64,000 bases of DNA from contig NZ_QKTX01000010.1 in NCBI RefSeq assembly GCF_003253485.1, forward strand, positions 62,001-126,000, written 5' to 3'. The position numbers and the translations under genes were made by a program. Below, piece by piece: positions 28,598 to 37,247 of the stretch (the stretch's first letter is position 1; the number at the start of each line of letters is the position of its first letter). Origin of the DNA: Algoriphagus aquaeductus. GTDB lineage: Bacteria; Bacteroidota; Bacteroidia; Cytophagales; Cyclobacteriaceae. The notes under the pieces were generated by a model. It was given only the letters and a program-made list of their open reading frames with translations, had not been told where the DNA came from and did not search any database.

Positions 28598-29425
28598 TTG
28601 AAAATCAGTTCTGTCCAGTCTATGCTTTTGGCAGGAATATTTTTTGCCATGATGAATGTGTCCGTCAAGTATATACCTCATATTCCGGCAATTGAAATAG
28701 TATGGTTCCGTTCGGTATTCAGCTTGTTTTTTACCGTGATTGTTTTGGGTAGAAAAGGGATCCCCATTTTTGGGAACAATAAGGCAAATCTGATTACCCG
28801 GGGCGTGGTAGGCTCGATCAGTTTGATTCTTTTTTTCTATACCTTACAGCGAATCCCCTTGGCCAGTGCGGTGACCATGCAATATCTGTCACCGATATTT
28901 ACCACCATTCTGGGAGTATTTATTCTAAAAGAAAAGGTCAGACCCATTCAGTTTTTCTATTTTGCCTTGGCCTTTTCTGGGGTTTTGGTTATTCAGGGAT
29001 TTGATCCTAGAGTCGATGCCTTAAGTGCAGGGATGGGATTGATTTCAGCCTTATCCGCCGGTATCGCCTACAATATGATTCGCAAGCTGAAAACCTCCGA
29101 GCATCCTTTGGTGATTGTTTTTTATTTTCCTCTGGTCACCATGCCGGTAGCTTCTGTCATCATGTATTTTGATTGGGTAATGCCCCAGGGCTGGGATTGG
29201 TTGATATTGCTTTGGATTGGAATATGTACCCAAAGTGCGCAATATTTTATGACCGTTGCCTACCAAACGGGAAATCTCTCCAGGGTATCAAGCCTTAGCT
29301 ATATGGGTGTGCTTTATGCTTTGATTTTTGGGTTTATCCTTTTCGGCGAAACCTTCCCTTTTGCCTCTTACATTGGCATGGCTTTGGTGCTGCTAGGGAT
29401 ACTATTAAACTTAAGGGTGAAATAA
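28598..29425 (+). CDS. EamA/DMT-family transporter
   Basis: 275 aa with about ten transmembrane helices in two EamA repeats (about residues 5-130 and 140-272). The repeat ends LGVFILKEKVRPIQFFYFAL and FGFILFGETFPFASYIGMAL show the typical E(K/T)-containing EamA helices. Members export amino acids, metabolites or nucleotide-sugars; the substrate is unknown. The likely start is a TTG codon (28598-28600); the next ATG (28622) would remove eight residues and is also possible. Monocistronic. Confidence 0.87.
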   Translation: MKISSVQSMLLAGIFFAMMNVSVKYIPHIPAIEIVWFRSVFSLFFTVIVLGRKGIPIFGNNKANLITRGVVGSISLILFFYTLQRIPLASAVTMQYLSPIFTTILGVFILKEKVRPIQFFYFALAFSGVLVIQGFDPRVDALSAGMGLISALSAGIAYNMIRKLKTSEHPLVIVFYFPLVTMPVASVIMYFDWVMPQGWDWLILLWIGICTQSAQYFMTVAYQTGNLSRVSSLSYMGVLYALIFGFILFGETFPFASYIGMALVLLGILLNLRVK

Positions 29426-29437
29426 TGCCCTGAATCC

Positions 29438-29450
29438 GGTTACATTTTTT
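29438..29450 (+). promoter_or_regulatory. Shared GGTTACATTTT box (copy 1, before poly-Asp lipoprotein/CHAT operon)
   Basis: GGTTACATTTTTT, 28 nt before the ATG at 29479. The same GGTTACATTTT core stands before the acidic lipoprotein (34171-34182) and the ECF sigma gene (35657-35667). It is probably the recognition element of that sigma factor. A second GGTTAC occurs 21 nt downstream (29459-29464). Confidence 0.65.
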
Positions 29451-29478
29451 AAGCCGGTGGTTACTAATTCAAAAACTG

Positions 29479-30354
29479 ATGAATAAAGGAGACCTTTTCA
29501 AATTACGGATCATTCCATTTCTCCTGGTGGTTTGGTGCAGTTTTTCCTGTGTTGACAATGGAGAAAATGGCAGTGGAGAAATCGACTGCAGCACTTTTGC
29601 CTATCCGGATACACTTTTTGTGATCACCCCTGGTCAGACCAATTTGGTAAATCCTTTGAATTCATTAGAGGGCGAGTATTCCGCATCTCCAAGCGGATTG
29701 GCGATCAATCCTTCCACGGGGGCGATCGACGTCAATGCCAGTGATACCGGGTTGAAGTATAAAATCTCTTTTACGCCAGCCGGCACCGATCAAACTTGTG
29801 ATTTTTTTGTAACGATCGGAGGCATCAACTACTTGGATGGGATCTATATTCTCAGTCGGAATGAAACACTGGCCAACCCGGTGTACAATGGAGTGGTAGG
29901 CTTACCTCTTCCATGTACGGATGATGACGACGATGACGATGATGATGATGACGATGACGACGATGATGACTCCAGCTGCAAGTTTGACCCAGATGATATT
30001 CTGAAAAATTTGGGAATCGAAGTGTCCAGTAAGGGAGTGATTGATCTGAAAAAGACAGTAGAGAATGGCACATTTGGGTCTGTGCCGGTCAATGGGACGA
30101 TAGTGGATGTGGAGCTATTGTATCAGCTTTCTGATCTGAGTGCATTGGCTCAAAACAGAATTCCGCTTCGGTTTTTTTATTACGCTAAGTTTTCGGATAT
30201 CCCCCAGGCGGTTTTGGATGACATAGAAGAAAAAAGAAAATTGATAAATGAGGTAAGCACCCCCAATTCATCTAATTTTAGACTGTCTGAAACGGTTCGT
30301 CCGGCGGGAAAGCCCAGACCACCTTATGTGGTTATCGTGGCTAGTTTTGAATAG
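29479..30354 (+). CDS. Lipoprotein with a 17-aspartate tract
   Basis: 291 aa. N-terminal lipoprotein signal (IIPFLLVVWCSFSC, Cys about 24), then a domain of about 100 residues resembling bacterial Ig-like / putative-Ig modules (PSGLAINPSTGAIDVNASDTG), then 17 consecutive Asp (residues 148-164; bases 29920-29970, mixed GAT and GAC) flanked by Cys on both sides (CT-D17-SSC), then a helical-beta C-terminal part rich in Pro at its end. I do not recognise a family. The tract could bind divalent cations. It lies 30 bp before the CHAT gene on the same strand and is very likely co-transcribed; the shared upstream box ties it to the sigma factor at 35014. Confidence 0.75.
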   Translation: MNKGDLFKLRIIPFLLVVWCSFSCVDNGENGSGEIDCSTFAYPDTLFVITPGQTNLVNPLNSLEGEYSASPSGLAINPSTGAIDVNASDTGLKYKISFTPAGTDQTCDFFVTIGGINYLDGIYILSRNETLANPVYNGVVGLPLPCTDDDDDDDDDDDDDDDDDSSCKFDPDDILKNLGIEVSSKGVIDLKKTVENGTFGSVPVNGTIVDVELLYQLSDLSALAQNRIPLRFFYYAKFSDIPQAVLDDIEEKRKLINEVSTPNSSNFRLSETVRPAGKPRPPYVVIVASFE

Positions 30355-30384
30355 AAAACTGACGCCGAAAATAAGTGGCGTGGT

Positions 30385-33144
30385 ATGGTAAAGAAAATTG
30401 GGGTATGTTTTCTAGCAGGTTACTTGAGTTTACTTGGCGGTAGCCTGGGCGATTCCCTACAGTCCAGGCCCCAGCTGGATCGGGCAAATTTTCTATATTT
30501 TTTGGATAACCCCACCGAACAACAGGACATCGAGGCCATGGAACTTTACCAACAGGTTCTTTCCTTGGTTCCGGAATCCGCTGAAGCTTTGGATTATGTA
30601 TTGGCTGCCGAGCGGCTCGGAAATCTTTATTTATCCTATGGGAAAGTAGAGGATGCAAAAAAAAGCTATAATCAGGGGATTCTACTTGCCCGGGCATTCC
30701 AACTTGGGGATACTACGGTTTACGCGCATCACCTGTATTTGGGAGAGACTTATTTTTCCCTTAGCCAATTGGACAGTTCCCTATTTCATCTCAAACAGGC
30801 TGAGCTTCTTCAATCCCAATTAAACTCCAATGCCGAGCCTGAGCGATTATTTAATGCCTTGGGAGTTTATCATTATGAGACCGGAAATTTCAATCAAAGC
30901 GTCAGTTATTTTACAAAAGCGGAGTCCTTTCTGAGTGCGGATAATTCCGATTGGGAAAATTATGCCCGATATAGTTTTAGCAGCAACAAGGCTTCTGCTC
31001 TCTACCGCATCGAGCAGTTTGACCAAGCCCAACAGATTTACCGAGAGCTTTTGAAATTGGGAATCAATACGGATCAACTTCGGATTAATTTGGCCAATAC
31101 TTATATCGAGCAAGGATTGAGTGAAGGCGCTTTGGCCATACTGGATTCGATAGATTCAAATTTCGCTTCAGGGTCTCTGTCTTATCAAAATCTCCGATCT
31201 AAAGTCTTTTTGCAGCAAGGGGATCTGGAGAAATTGGAAAAACAACTGTCGATCGCTCAAAAACTGGTGTCTGCCGATACCGGTCCGGGTAAAAATCTCC
31301 AAAAGGGTATCTATTTTATATTGAGAGGGGATTTGGAAATGAGAAAAAACAAGTTCGAATCGGCCTTGAATTATTTCCATTCGGCTATAGTACAGTTGCA
31401 TTCGGACGTCAAGCTGAATGATCCTTTTTCCAACCCGCAACAAATGACCCTTGGAATGGGCGCATTGACGCTGTTTGAAGCCTTGACCAAAAAAGCAAAA
31501 GCAGCTTGGGCAATGGATGAGAATAAAGAGAAAAATCCAGGGGTTGAATTAGGGATTCAAACTTGGGAAAAGGCCTTTTCCCTGAGCAAATTTATATCGT
31601 TGAATTACGACAACGAGGAGGCGAGAATTTTCTTGGGAGACAAGGTACAGGTGGCTTATCAGGAGGCAATTGATGGTCTTTTTCACCTTACTTCTGCAAT
31701 CGGAGAGGATCGGGCGATGAAAAAGGCTTTTCAATGGGCTGAGGAAAGCAAATCCGAGGGATTGAAAATCGGAGCCATGGAAGAAGCCAAGAAAAGGTCT
31801 TTGGGAATGCCGGAGAATCTGATACAAGAAGAAAAAAACATTCTTTTTTCGATTTCCAAAAATTACCAAAAGCAGTTGGATAACCGGAATCCTGAGCTCC
31901 AAAACCAATTGGACAAGGAGTTGCTGGACCTTAATGTGGAGCTTTCCCGATTGAGGGAAAAGTTTAGAGCCTTTCCCGGATTTATTTCCTTTGAGGAGCA
32001 AAGTTTTGAGCTGGAAAAATTACAGAAGAGTTTGCCGGCTGAATATGGGATTCTTTCACTGTTCAATTCTCGCGAAAATCTGTTTTTGTTTTGGTTGGAT
32101 CGCAAAAACCTGAGTTGGAACATTATTCCTCAACAAGATTTGGATTGGGAAGGGATCATGGGATGGGCCGAATCAATCAAGTCCCCCAGAATTTCGGGCC
32201 GTTATACCGCCGATCGAGTGATTTTGGGATTTTCCAAGCAACTATTAAATCCTTTTCAATCTCGGTTGGACGTGGTTGATGAACTACTGATCATTCCTCA
32301 TGGATCTTTCCATTCCTTTCCATTCGAACTTCTTCCCCAGGATTCCCATACGTTTTTATTGGAAGCTAAGGCGATCAGTTACCAATTTTCTGCCCGATTT
32401 GTAGGGCTTACCAAGCGATCCAAAGATCAGGATCTCATGCTTTCTTTCGCTCCATTTGCCGGGATTGAAACAGACAACCCGAGTGAATTTTCTCCATTAC
32501 CGGGTTCAGAGGCAGAAATCCAGAAGTTGCCTCAAGGCCTTAGATTGGTGGGAAAAGAAGGGAAAAAGCAGGTATTCTTGGCGAAAGCTCCCGGATATCA
32601 AATGATCCATCTTGCTACCCATGCTGTAGCTTCCTCCCAGGATCCAAAGGAGGCATTTATTGCATTTTATCCCGAAGGGGAGGAATATCGGCTGTTTGCG
32701 CAGGAACTCGCCACACAGCATTTGGAATCTGTGGAGTTGGTGTACCTGAGTGCGTGCGAAACAGGAGGAGGAAAGCAAAGTGCCAGTGAAGGGTTGATCA
32801 GCTTGGCCAGAAGTTTTGCGATTGCCGGGGTAGACCAATTGGTTCTATCCGAGTGGGTCAGTGAGGATCAGGTCTCCCAATACCTTGCCCACCGATTTTA
32901 TCATCATGTGGAAAGGGGCGAAACCTATGCCAACTCCCTTCGATTGGCCAAACTTGATTTTCTTGAAGATCCTACCATGGCCCAATTTCATCACCCATTT
33001 TTTTGGACTACCTATCGGATCATCGGTCAGCCGGAAGAAGGGATAAAGAATTCAGCACACCTCTTATTTTCGCTAACGCTATTGGTAGTTAGCTTTTTTT
33101 TAGGATGGAAGTTTTTTCCAAAATCACTTGGAGCAAGTGGTTAA
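30385..33144 (+). CDS. Membrane-anchored TPR-CHAT protease
   Basis: 919 aa. N-terminal signal-like segment (VCFLAGYLSLLGGSLG), a long array of tetratricopeptide repeats (about residues 40-420), a coiled-coil linker (about 460-560) and a C-terminal CHAT domain (about 600-890), then one transmembrane helix (about 893-912). The caspase-like dyad is present: His746 in LATHAVAS and Cys791 in YLSACETGGG. CHAT proteases of the clan-CD caspase-like fold act in regulated proteolysis and, in some systems, defence. The topology (signal and C-terminal helix) would place the protease in the periplasm. Partner of the poly-Asp lipoprotein upstream; ends at a terminator shared with the convergent acidic lipoprotein gene. 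Confidence 0.88.
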   Translation: MVKKIGVCFLAGYLSLLGGSLGDSLQSRPQLDRANFLYFLDNPTEQQDIEAMELYQQVLSLVPESAEALDYVLAAERLGNLYLSYGKVEDAKKSYNQGILLARAFQLGDTTVYAHHLYLGETYFSLSQLDSSLFHLKQAELLQSQLNSNAEPERLFNALGVYHYETGNFNQSVSYFTKAESFLSADNSDWENYARYSFSSNKASALYRIEQFDQAQQIYRELLKLGINTDQLRINLANTYIEQGLSEGALAILDSIDSNFASGSLSYQNLRSKVFLQQGDLEKLEKQLSIAQKLVSADTGPGKNLQKGIYFILRGDLEMRKNKFESALNYFHSAIVQLHSDVKLNDPFSNPQQMTLGMGALTLFEALTKKAKAAWAMDENKEKNPGVELGIQTWEKAFSLSKFISLNYDNEEARIFLGDKVQVAYQEAIDGLFHLTSAIGEDRAMKKAFQWAEESKSEGLKIGAMEEAKKRSLGMPENLIQEEKNILFSISKNYQKQLDNRNPELQNQLDKELLDLNVELSRLREKFRAFPGFISFEEQSFELEKLQKSLPAEYGILSLFNSRENLFLFWLDRKNLSWNIIPQQDLDWEGIMGWAESIKSPRISGRYTADRVILGFSKQLLNPFQSRLDVVDELLIIPHGSFHSFPFELLPQDSHTFLLEAKAISYQFSARFVGLTKRSKDQDLMLSFAPFAGIETDNPSEFSPLPGSEAEIQKLPQGLRLVGKEGKKQVFLAKAPGYQMIHLATHAVASSQDPKEAFIAFYPEGEEYRLFAQELATQHLESVELVYLSACETGGGKQSASEGLISLARSFAIAGVDQLVLSEWVSEDQVSQYLAHRFYHHVERGETYANSLRLAKLDFLEDPTMAQFHHPFFWTTYRIIGQPEEGIKNSAHLLFSLTLLVVSFFLGWKFFPKSLGASG

Positions 33145-33343
33145 ACCCAAAGTGGTTTCCGGTAAAGTAAATGTTGGTCGTTTCTGGGATTAATTCATTG
33201 TGGTCCAATTAACCTTAGAAATAAAGTATTTGATTCTTTGAACTGTTAGATACTTTCGGATCTATAATCAAAAATTCAAGTAAGTTTTATTATCAAAAGT
33301 TACAGGGCTTATTCATGACATGTTTTCGATGAAGTTAGCGCAC

Positions 33344-33368
33344 AAAAGGCGCCTAAAAGGCGCCTTTT
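33344..33368. terminator. Bidirectional terminator between the CHAT and acidic-lipoprotein genes
   Basis: AAAAGGCGCC (33344-33353), loop TAAAA, GGCGCCTTTT (33359-33368): U-tract on both strands, between convergent operons. Confidence 0.8.
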
Positions 33369-33386
33369 AGGCGGATTTTGAAGTAC

Positions 33387-34130
33387 TTATCTCATCTTTA
33401 ATTCGATATCGCTGGAGGCCTTGATCCGATCCTCCACAGATCGGTAAATCGTTCGGTTTTTGTTTCGATTGATCAAAAGAACCCCATCGGTCAATTCGGC
33501 TGTTTCCAAAGCTGAGGTAGATATGGTTCTAAACCAGCTTTTGGCATCTATTTGAAGCAAAGCCAGGGGATTGTTTACCCCGTTGAGGAAAAAAAGATCA
33601 TCATCATCCTCAGCTTCCAATTCTACCTCAAAATCCATGTCATCGTCATCATCTCCGAATACTTCCAAACGGAATGGGACGGTCCGTCCGTCCTGATAGG
33701 TGTAGGTCCCATCCAACTGGATAGATGGTTGGTTTTTGTTGTCAATCAAGTCGATTTCTACTTCGATTTCTTCATAGTTACCTGCCGGAATAGCGATGAA
33801 AAAGTCAGCATTGGAGTTTAGTTCATCAAAGTTGATTTTTTTGATTTCCCTAAATTTGAATTCAAATTCCTTTTCAAATTCTCTCCCTGCCTCATCGACT
33901 CCTTCTGTTTCCAACTCGATTTTTTTGACTTGAAGAAAGCCTGAGGTTATATCCAACCCCGTGTTAGCAATTCGGGCACCCGGATTATTTGAAGTTCTCA
34001 ATTTTACTCCCATTCCCATTTTTACTTCTCCCGAACCCAATACTTCCGGATCATTGTCGTCGGTACAGGATGTAAATGCAAAAGTGAATGCTGCAAAAGC
34101 CAGTGCGTAAAATCTGTGTGTAGTTTTCAT
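33387..34130 (-). CDS. Acidic lipoprotein (DUF4382-like layout)
   Basis: 247 aa from the chosen ATG (34128-34130), giving a proper lipoprotein signal (MKTTHRFYALAFAAFTFAFT, then SC); an 18-residue upstream extension is rejected because it runs into the shared promoter box. The mature part has strand-rich segments including FFIAIPAGNYEEIEVEIDLI, similar in layout to DUF4382 lipoproteins, and acidic runs GDDDDDMDFEVELEAEDDDD (about residues 178-197). Weak family assignment. It has its own copy of the GGTTACATTTT box and lies downstream of the sigma/anti-sigma pair on the same strand, separated by 120 bp. Confidence 0.72.
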   Translation of the reverse strand: MKTTHRFYALAFAAFTFAFTSCTDDNDPEVLGSGEVKMGMGVKLRTSNNPGARIANTGLDITSGFLQVKKIELETEGVDEAGREFEKEFEFKFREIKKINFDELNSNADFFIAIPAGNYEEIEVEIDLIDNKNQPSIQLDGTYTYQDGRTVPFRLEVFGDDDDDMDFEVELEAEDDDDLFFLNGVNNPLALLQIDAKSWFRTISTSALETAELTDGVLLINRNKNRTIYRSVEDRIKASSDIELKMR

Positions 34131-34170
34131 TGGTATTTGGATTTGTTTTCCCTTAGTGGTAACCAACCTC

Positions 34171-34182
34171 AAAAATGTAACC
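34171..34182 (-). promoter_or_regulatory. Shared GGTTACATTTT box (copy 2, before the acidic lipoprotein)
   Basis: GGTTACATTTTT on the minus strand, preceded by AT as in copy 3 and 40 nt before the ATG at 34128-34130. A second GGTTAC follows 18 nt downstream. Confidence 0.65.
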
Positions 34183-34250
34183 ATCCGTTCCCCGGAAAAT
34201 AAAAAAACCTTCTTGAAGGAAGGTTTTATTAGAATTTAAGTATTTGAAAA

Positions 34251-35021
34251 TCAGTTTTTTATTCCAAGAATAAAAATTTTCAATTGATCCAACATCCCAA
34301 AATTCTGATGATAGGTATGTTGGGGGTCATTCCGGATTTTTTTCATTCTGTAGGCACCTTCCTCAATTTGTCCAAGGGATAGGTAGGCTCTAACCAAGAA
34401 ATAGTCCACCTCGTCTGCGAAATCCTTGGTTTGTAATTTTTCGTTTTCCGATTCTACTCGCATAAATTGTGAAATGGCTTTTTCATGCGCATTGGTTTCG
34501 AGGTAGGCCATTCCTAACAAGAAACTTTCCTCCAAAGAAGGATTTGCCAGGGAGCGGACCACTTCAATCACTTTTGCAAAGTCTTTATCGAGGTAAGCGG
34601 AGCGAATTGCACTGGTGGTAACTTCAGATGATCTCATTAGAGGTATGGAAAAGGCCACTGGTTGAGATATGATGCTTTCCGGACTCACGCTAAACAGTAA
34701 ATAAAATCCCATGGCTAGGCTAATTAAGGCAACCGATGCGGCGAAACGGAAAGTCCAGACAAGCACGCCCGAGGAGCCCTGAGAGATGGATTGAGTTTGT
34801 TTACCCTGCGGTCGATTGGCAAGGAAATCTCGCTGAGATTGGGAAATCACCTTTTTCCATGCAGCCAATTCGATGGCTTCTTTAGAGATTTTCAGCGCTT
34901 CCAGTTCCGATCTCAAAGCCAAATCTGTTTTGATTTCCTCTTCCAGCAGTTTGGCTTTTTCCTGTGGGAGTTCCCCATAGAGATAAGCCTCCAGTTCTTC
35001 CAATGTATAATTTTCATTCAT
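34251..35021 (-). CDS. Putative anti-sigma factor, single membrane helix
   Basis: 256 aa. The N-terminal ~85 residues (NYTLEELEAYLYGELPQEKA) look like the cytoplasmic domain of FecR/RskA-type anti-sigma factors, with the usual short helix pattern. A single membrane helix follows (about residues 87-110), then an extracytoplasmic part with TPR-like helices (AIRSAYLDKDFAKVIEVV, SFLLGMAYLETNAHEKAISQF). It overlaps the upstream ECF sigma gene by 8 nt, so it is translationally coupled, the normal arrangement for a sigma/anti-sigma pair. No zinc-binding HxxxCxxC motif is visible. Confidence 0.78.
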   Translation of the reverse strand: MNENYTLEELEAYLYGELPQEKAKLLEEEIKTDLALRSELEALKISKEAIELAAWKKVISQSQRDFLANRPQGKQTQSISQGSSGVLVWTFRFAASVALISLAMGFYLLFSVSPESIISQPVAFSIPLMRSSEVTTSAIRSAYLDKDFAKVIEVVRSLANPSLEESFLLGMAYLETNAHEKAISQFMRVESENEKLQTKDFADEVDYFLVRAYLSLGQIEEGAYRMKKIRNDPQHTYHQNFGMLDQLKIFILGIKN

Positions 35022-35622
35022 GGCGTAGTGCTTTTAAGAGTTTTTCGGAAAGTGAGGTTGAAGATTGGACTTGTTGGATTAAAGACTGAAGGCATTTATA
35101 CTTTTTGTTGCGAAGAACCTGTTCCGAACTAAAGGCCAGCTTTTCACATATATCTCTCATGGAAAGCTCTTCAAAATAAAACAGCGTCAACACCTGTTTG
35201 CATTTTTCGCCCAATGTTTCAAACAGATTCATCACAAACCTCAGGTTTTCCATTTGTTGAATTTCCTCTACAACACTGAGGTCGATTTGGCTCTTTTCGT
35301 TTTCGTATTGTTCGTTTCTGTACTGGTTGCTTTTTCTTTTTCTCAATTCATTAATCCATAAGTTTTTGCAAATGCTATACAGGAACGATTTGAGGGAGGA
35401 CTCTCCTCTGAATTTCTCATTTCTGATCATTTTTACCACTACCAGCATCGCTTCCTGAATGATATCTGCCGCATCTTCCGCCTGTCCCGAATTAGTCAGG
35501 ATCAGGTGTTCGAGCATTCCGTAATGTTGCGAATAGAGTTGACTGATGGCTTGATTGGGATTGCTTTTGGATTTAATCTGATCCAAAATCTCCTGATCAT
35601 TCAAGTGTCGGCTGAGCTTCAT
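35014..35622 (-). CDS. ECF RNA polymerase sigma factor
   Basis: 202 aa from ATG 35620-35622. Region 2: QLYSQHYGMLEHLI then EDAADIIQEAMLVVVKMI and FRGESSLKSFLYSICKNLWINELRKRKS. Region 4: ETLGEKCKQVLTLFYFEELSMRDICEKLAFSSEQVLRNKKYKCLQSL, a helix-turn-helix. A 12-residue longer frame beginning with TTG exists but starts inside the GGTTACATTTT box, so the ATG is preferred. The box lies 35 nt before this ATG, fitting autoregulation. It heads the operon with the anti-sigma gene. Confidence 0.92.
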   Translation of the reverse strand: MKLSRHLNDQEILDQIKSKSNPNQAISQLYSQHYGMLEHLILTNSGQAEDAADIIQEAMLVVVKMIRNEKFRGESSLKSFLYSICKNLWINELRKRKSNQYRNEQYENEKSQIDLSVVEEIQQMENLRFVMNLFETLGEKCKQVLTLFYFEELSMRDICEKLAFSSEQVLRNKKYKCLQSLIQQVQSSTSLSEKLLKALRHE

Positions 35623-35656
35623 CTGCTTTTGCGTTTCTTTGTCGTTTTGTCGTTTC

Positions 35657-35667
35657 AAAATGTAACC
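35657..35667 (-). promoter_or_regulatory. Shared GGTTACATTTT box (copy 3, before the sigma gene)
   Basis: GGTTACATTTT on the minus strand, 34 nt before the sigma-factor ATG. Same core as before the acidic lipoprotein and the poly-Asp/CHAT operon. Confidence 0.65.
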
Positions 35668-35706
35668 ATAAAATCAGAAAAATTCCCTTTTCCTTAGATT
35701 TAGAGG

Positions 35707-35714
35707 TATTTTTG
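35707..35714 (+). promoter_or_regulatory. -7 promoter box for the pncB operon
   Basis: TATTTTTG, an exact TAnnTTTG match, 48 nt before the pncB ATG. The -33 element is unclear. Confidence 0.5.
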
Positions 35715-35762
35715 CTCAGATAAGCGCTTCGGCTTACCTTTAGTTTAATTTTTCAGAGCCCC

Positions 35763-37247
35763 ATGAAAATCACCAAAGACCTTTACCAAAGCAATCTTGT
35801 TCTGCTGACCGACTTCTATCAGCTCACCATGGCCTATGCTTACTGGAAGTCAGGAAAAGGGGATCAAGAGGCAGTCTTCAACCTGTTTTTCAGAAAAAAC
35901 CCCTTTGAGGGTGGGTTCTCTTTGGCAGCAGGATTGGATTATGTGATTGACTTTTGCCGCAATTTCAAGTTTGATGCGGAGGATCTCCGGTATCTTCAAG
36001 AGATGAAGCGAAAGGATGGTGCTCCGGTTTTTGAATCCGCCTTTTTGGAATATCTCCAGAATATGAAGTTCACCTGCGATATCGATGCGGTGGAGGAGGG
36101 CACGGTTGTTTTTCCAAATATGCCTTTGATTCGGGTCAAGGGTCCCCTGATCCAATGTCAACTCCTGGAAACGCCCCTGTTGAATATCATCAATTTTCAA
36201 ACTTTGATTGCTACCAAGGCTGCGAGGATCAATGTGGCTGCACAAGGAGCACCTGTTCTGGAGTTTGGCTTGAGAAGGGCACAAGGTATCGATGGAGCCT
36301 TGGCGGCGAGTAGGGCTTCGTATATTGGCGGATGTACCTCCACGAGTAATGTAATGGCAGGCAAGCTGTTTGGAATCCCGGTGTCTGGCACTCATGCACA
36401 CAGTTGGATCATGTCTTTCGAGACCGAACTGGAGGCATTTGAGGCTTATGCAGAGGCCTTTCCAGACCAATGCGTCTTTTTGGTCGACACCTACGATACA
36501 CTCCATGGCGTGAAAAATGCGATCAAAGTAGGGGAGATTTTGCGTAGCAAAGGAAAGGAAATGGTCGGGATCCGAATCGACTCCGGGGATTTGGCCTACT
36601 ATTCGGTTCAAGCCCGACAACTCTTGGATGAGGCTGGATTTCCCAATGCCAAAATAGTCGCCTCCAATGATCTCGATGAACATATCATTTCCTCCTTGAA
36701 AACCCAGGATGCCGCCATCGATGTATGGGGAGTTGGCACCAAGCTCGTCACAGCTTTCGATCAGCCGGCATTGGGAGCCGTATATAAGTTGTCCGCAATA
36801 AAAACGATTGATGGAGCATGGGAACCCAAAGTGAAAGTCTCCCAGCAATCCATGAAAATCAATATCCCCGGAGTGCACAATGTGAAGCGCTACTTCAGCA
36901 ACGGAAAGGCAGTGGCCGATATGATTTACCTGGAAAAACAAGAGATCGATCCCAAAGGAGTGGTGATCATCGATCCCAATGATCCTACGAGGAGAAAACG
37001 ATTGATGCCGGCTTTCTACAAAGAAGAAGACTTGCTTAAACCCATTTTCAAGAAAGGGGAGCTGGTCTATCAATCCCCCACTTTGCATGCCATAAGGGAA
37101 AAAGCGACTCATCAACTGGAGGCATTTGATAAAACCCATAAGCGGTTGATCAATCCGCACACCTATCCGGTAGGATTGGAAGAAAATCTGCACCATTTAA
37201 GAATGGAATTGGTTTTGAAGGCTAAAAAATTTGATGATGAAGCATAA
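35763..37247 (+). CDS. pncB: Nicotinate phosphoribosyltransferase
   Basis: NAD salvage: nicotinate + PRPP to nicotinate mononucleotide. 494 aa, the long bacterial form. N-terminal LLTDFYQLTMAYAYWKSGK, the EFGLRRAQGIDGALAASRASYIGG block with phosphoribosyl-binding residues, GTHAHSWIMSF (with the phosphorylatable His), and VGIRIDSGDLAYYS. First gene of a three-gene operon; the next gene, pncA, makes its substrate nicotinate from nicotinamide and overlaps its 3' end. Confidence 0.96.
   Translation: MKITKDLYQSNLVLLTDFYQLTMAYAYWKSGKGDQEAVFNLFFRKNPFEGGFSLAAGLDYVIDFCRNFKFDAEDLRYLQEMKRKDGAPVFESAFLEYLQNMKFTCDIDAVEEGTVVFPNMPLIRVKGPLIQCQLLETPLLNIINFQTLIATKAARINVAAQGAPVLEFGLRRAQGIDGALAASRASYIGGCTSTSNVMAGKLFGIPVSGTHAHSWIMSFETELEAFEAYAEAFPDQCVFLVDTYDTLHGVKNAIKVGEILRSKGKEMVGIRIDSGDLAYYSVQARQLLDEAGFPNAKIVASNDLDEHIISSLKTQDAAIDVWGVGTKLVTAFDQPALGAVYKLSAIKTIDGAWEPKVKVSQQSMKINIPGVHNVKRYFSNGKAVADMIYLEKQEIDPKGVVIIDPNDPTRRKRLMPAFYKEEDLLKPIFKKGELVYQSPTLHAIREKATHQLEAFDKTHKRLINPHTYPVGLEENLHHLRMELVLKAKKFDDEA

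Noticed and set aside
29919-30092. Antisense poly-Ser or poly-His frames opposite the Asp tract
   Set aside because: They are the mechanical complement of GAT/GAC codons.
35850-37196. 448-codon open frame on the minus strand opposite pncB
   Set aside because: It lies fully inside pncB, whose product matches nicotinate phosphoribosyltransferase end to end; the antisense translation shows no domain pattern and reflects codon bias of the sense strand.
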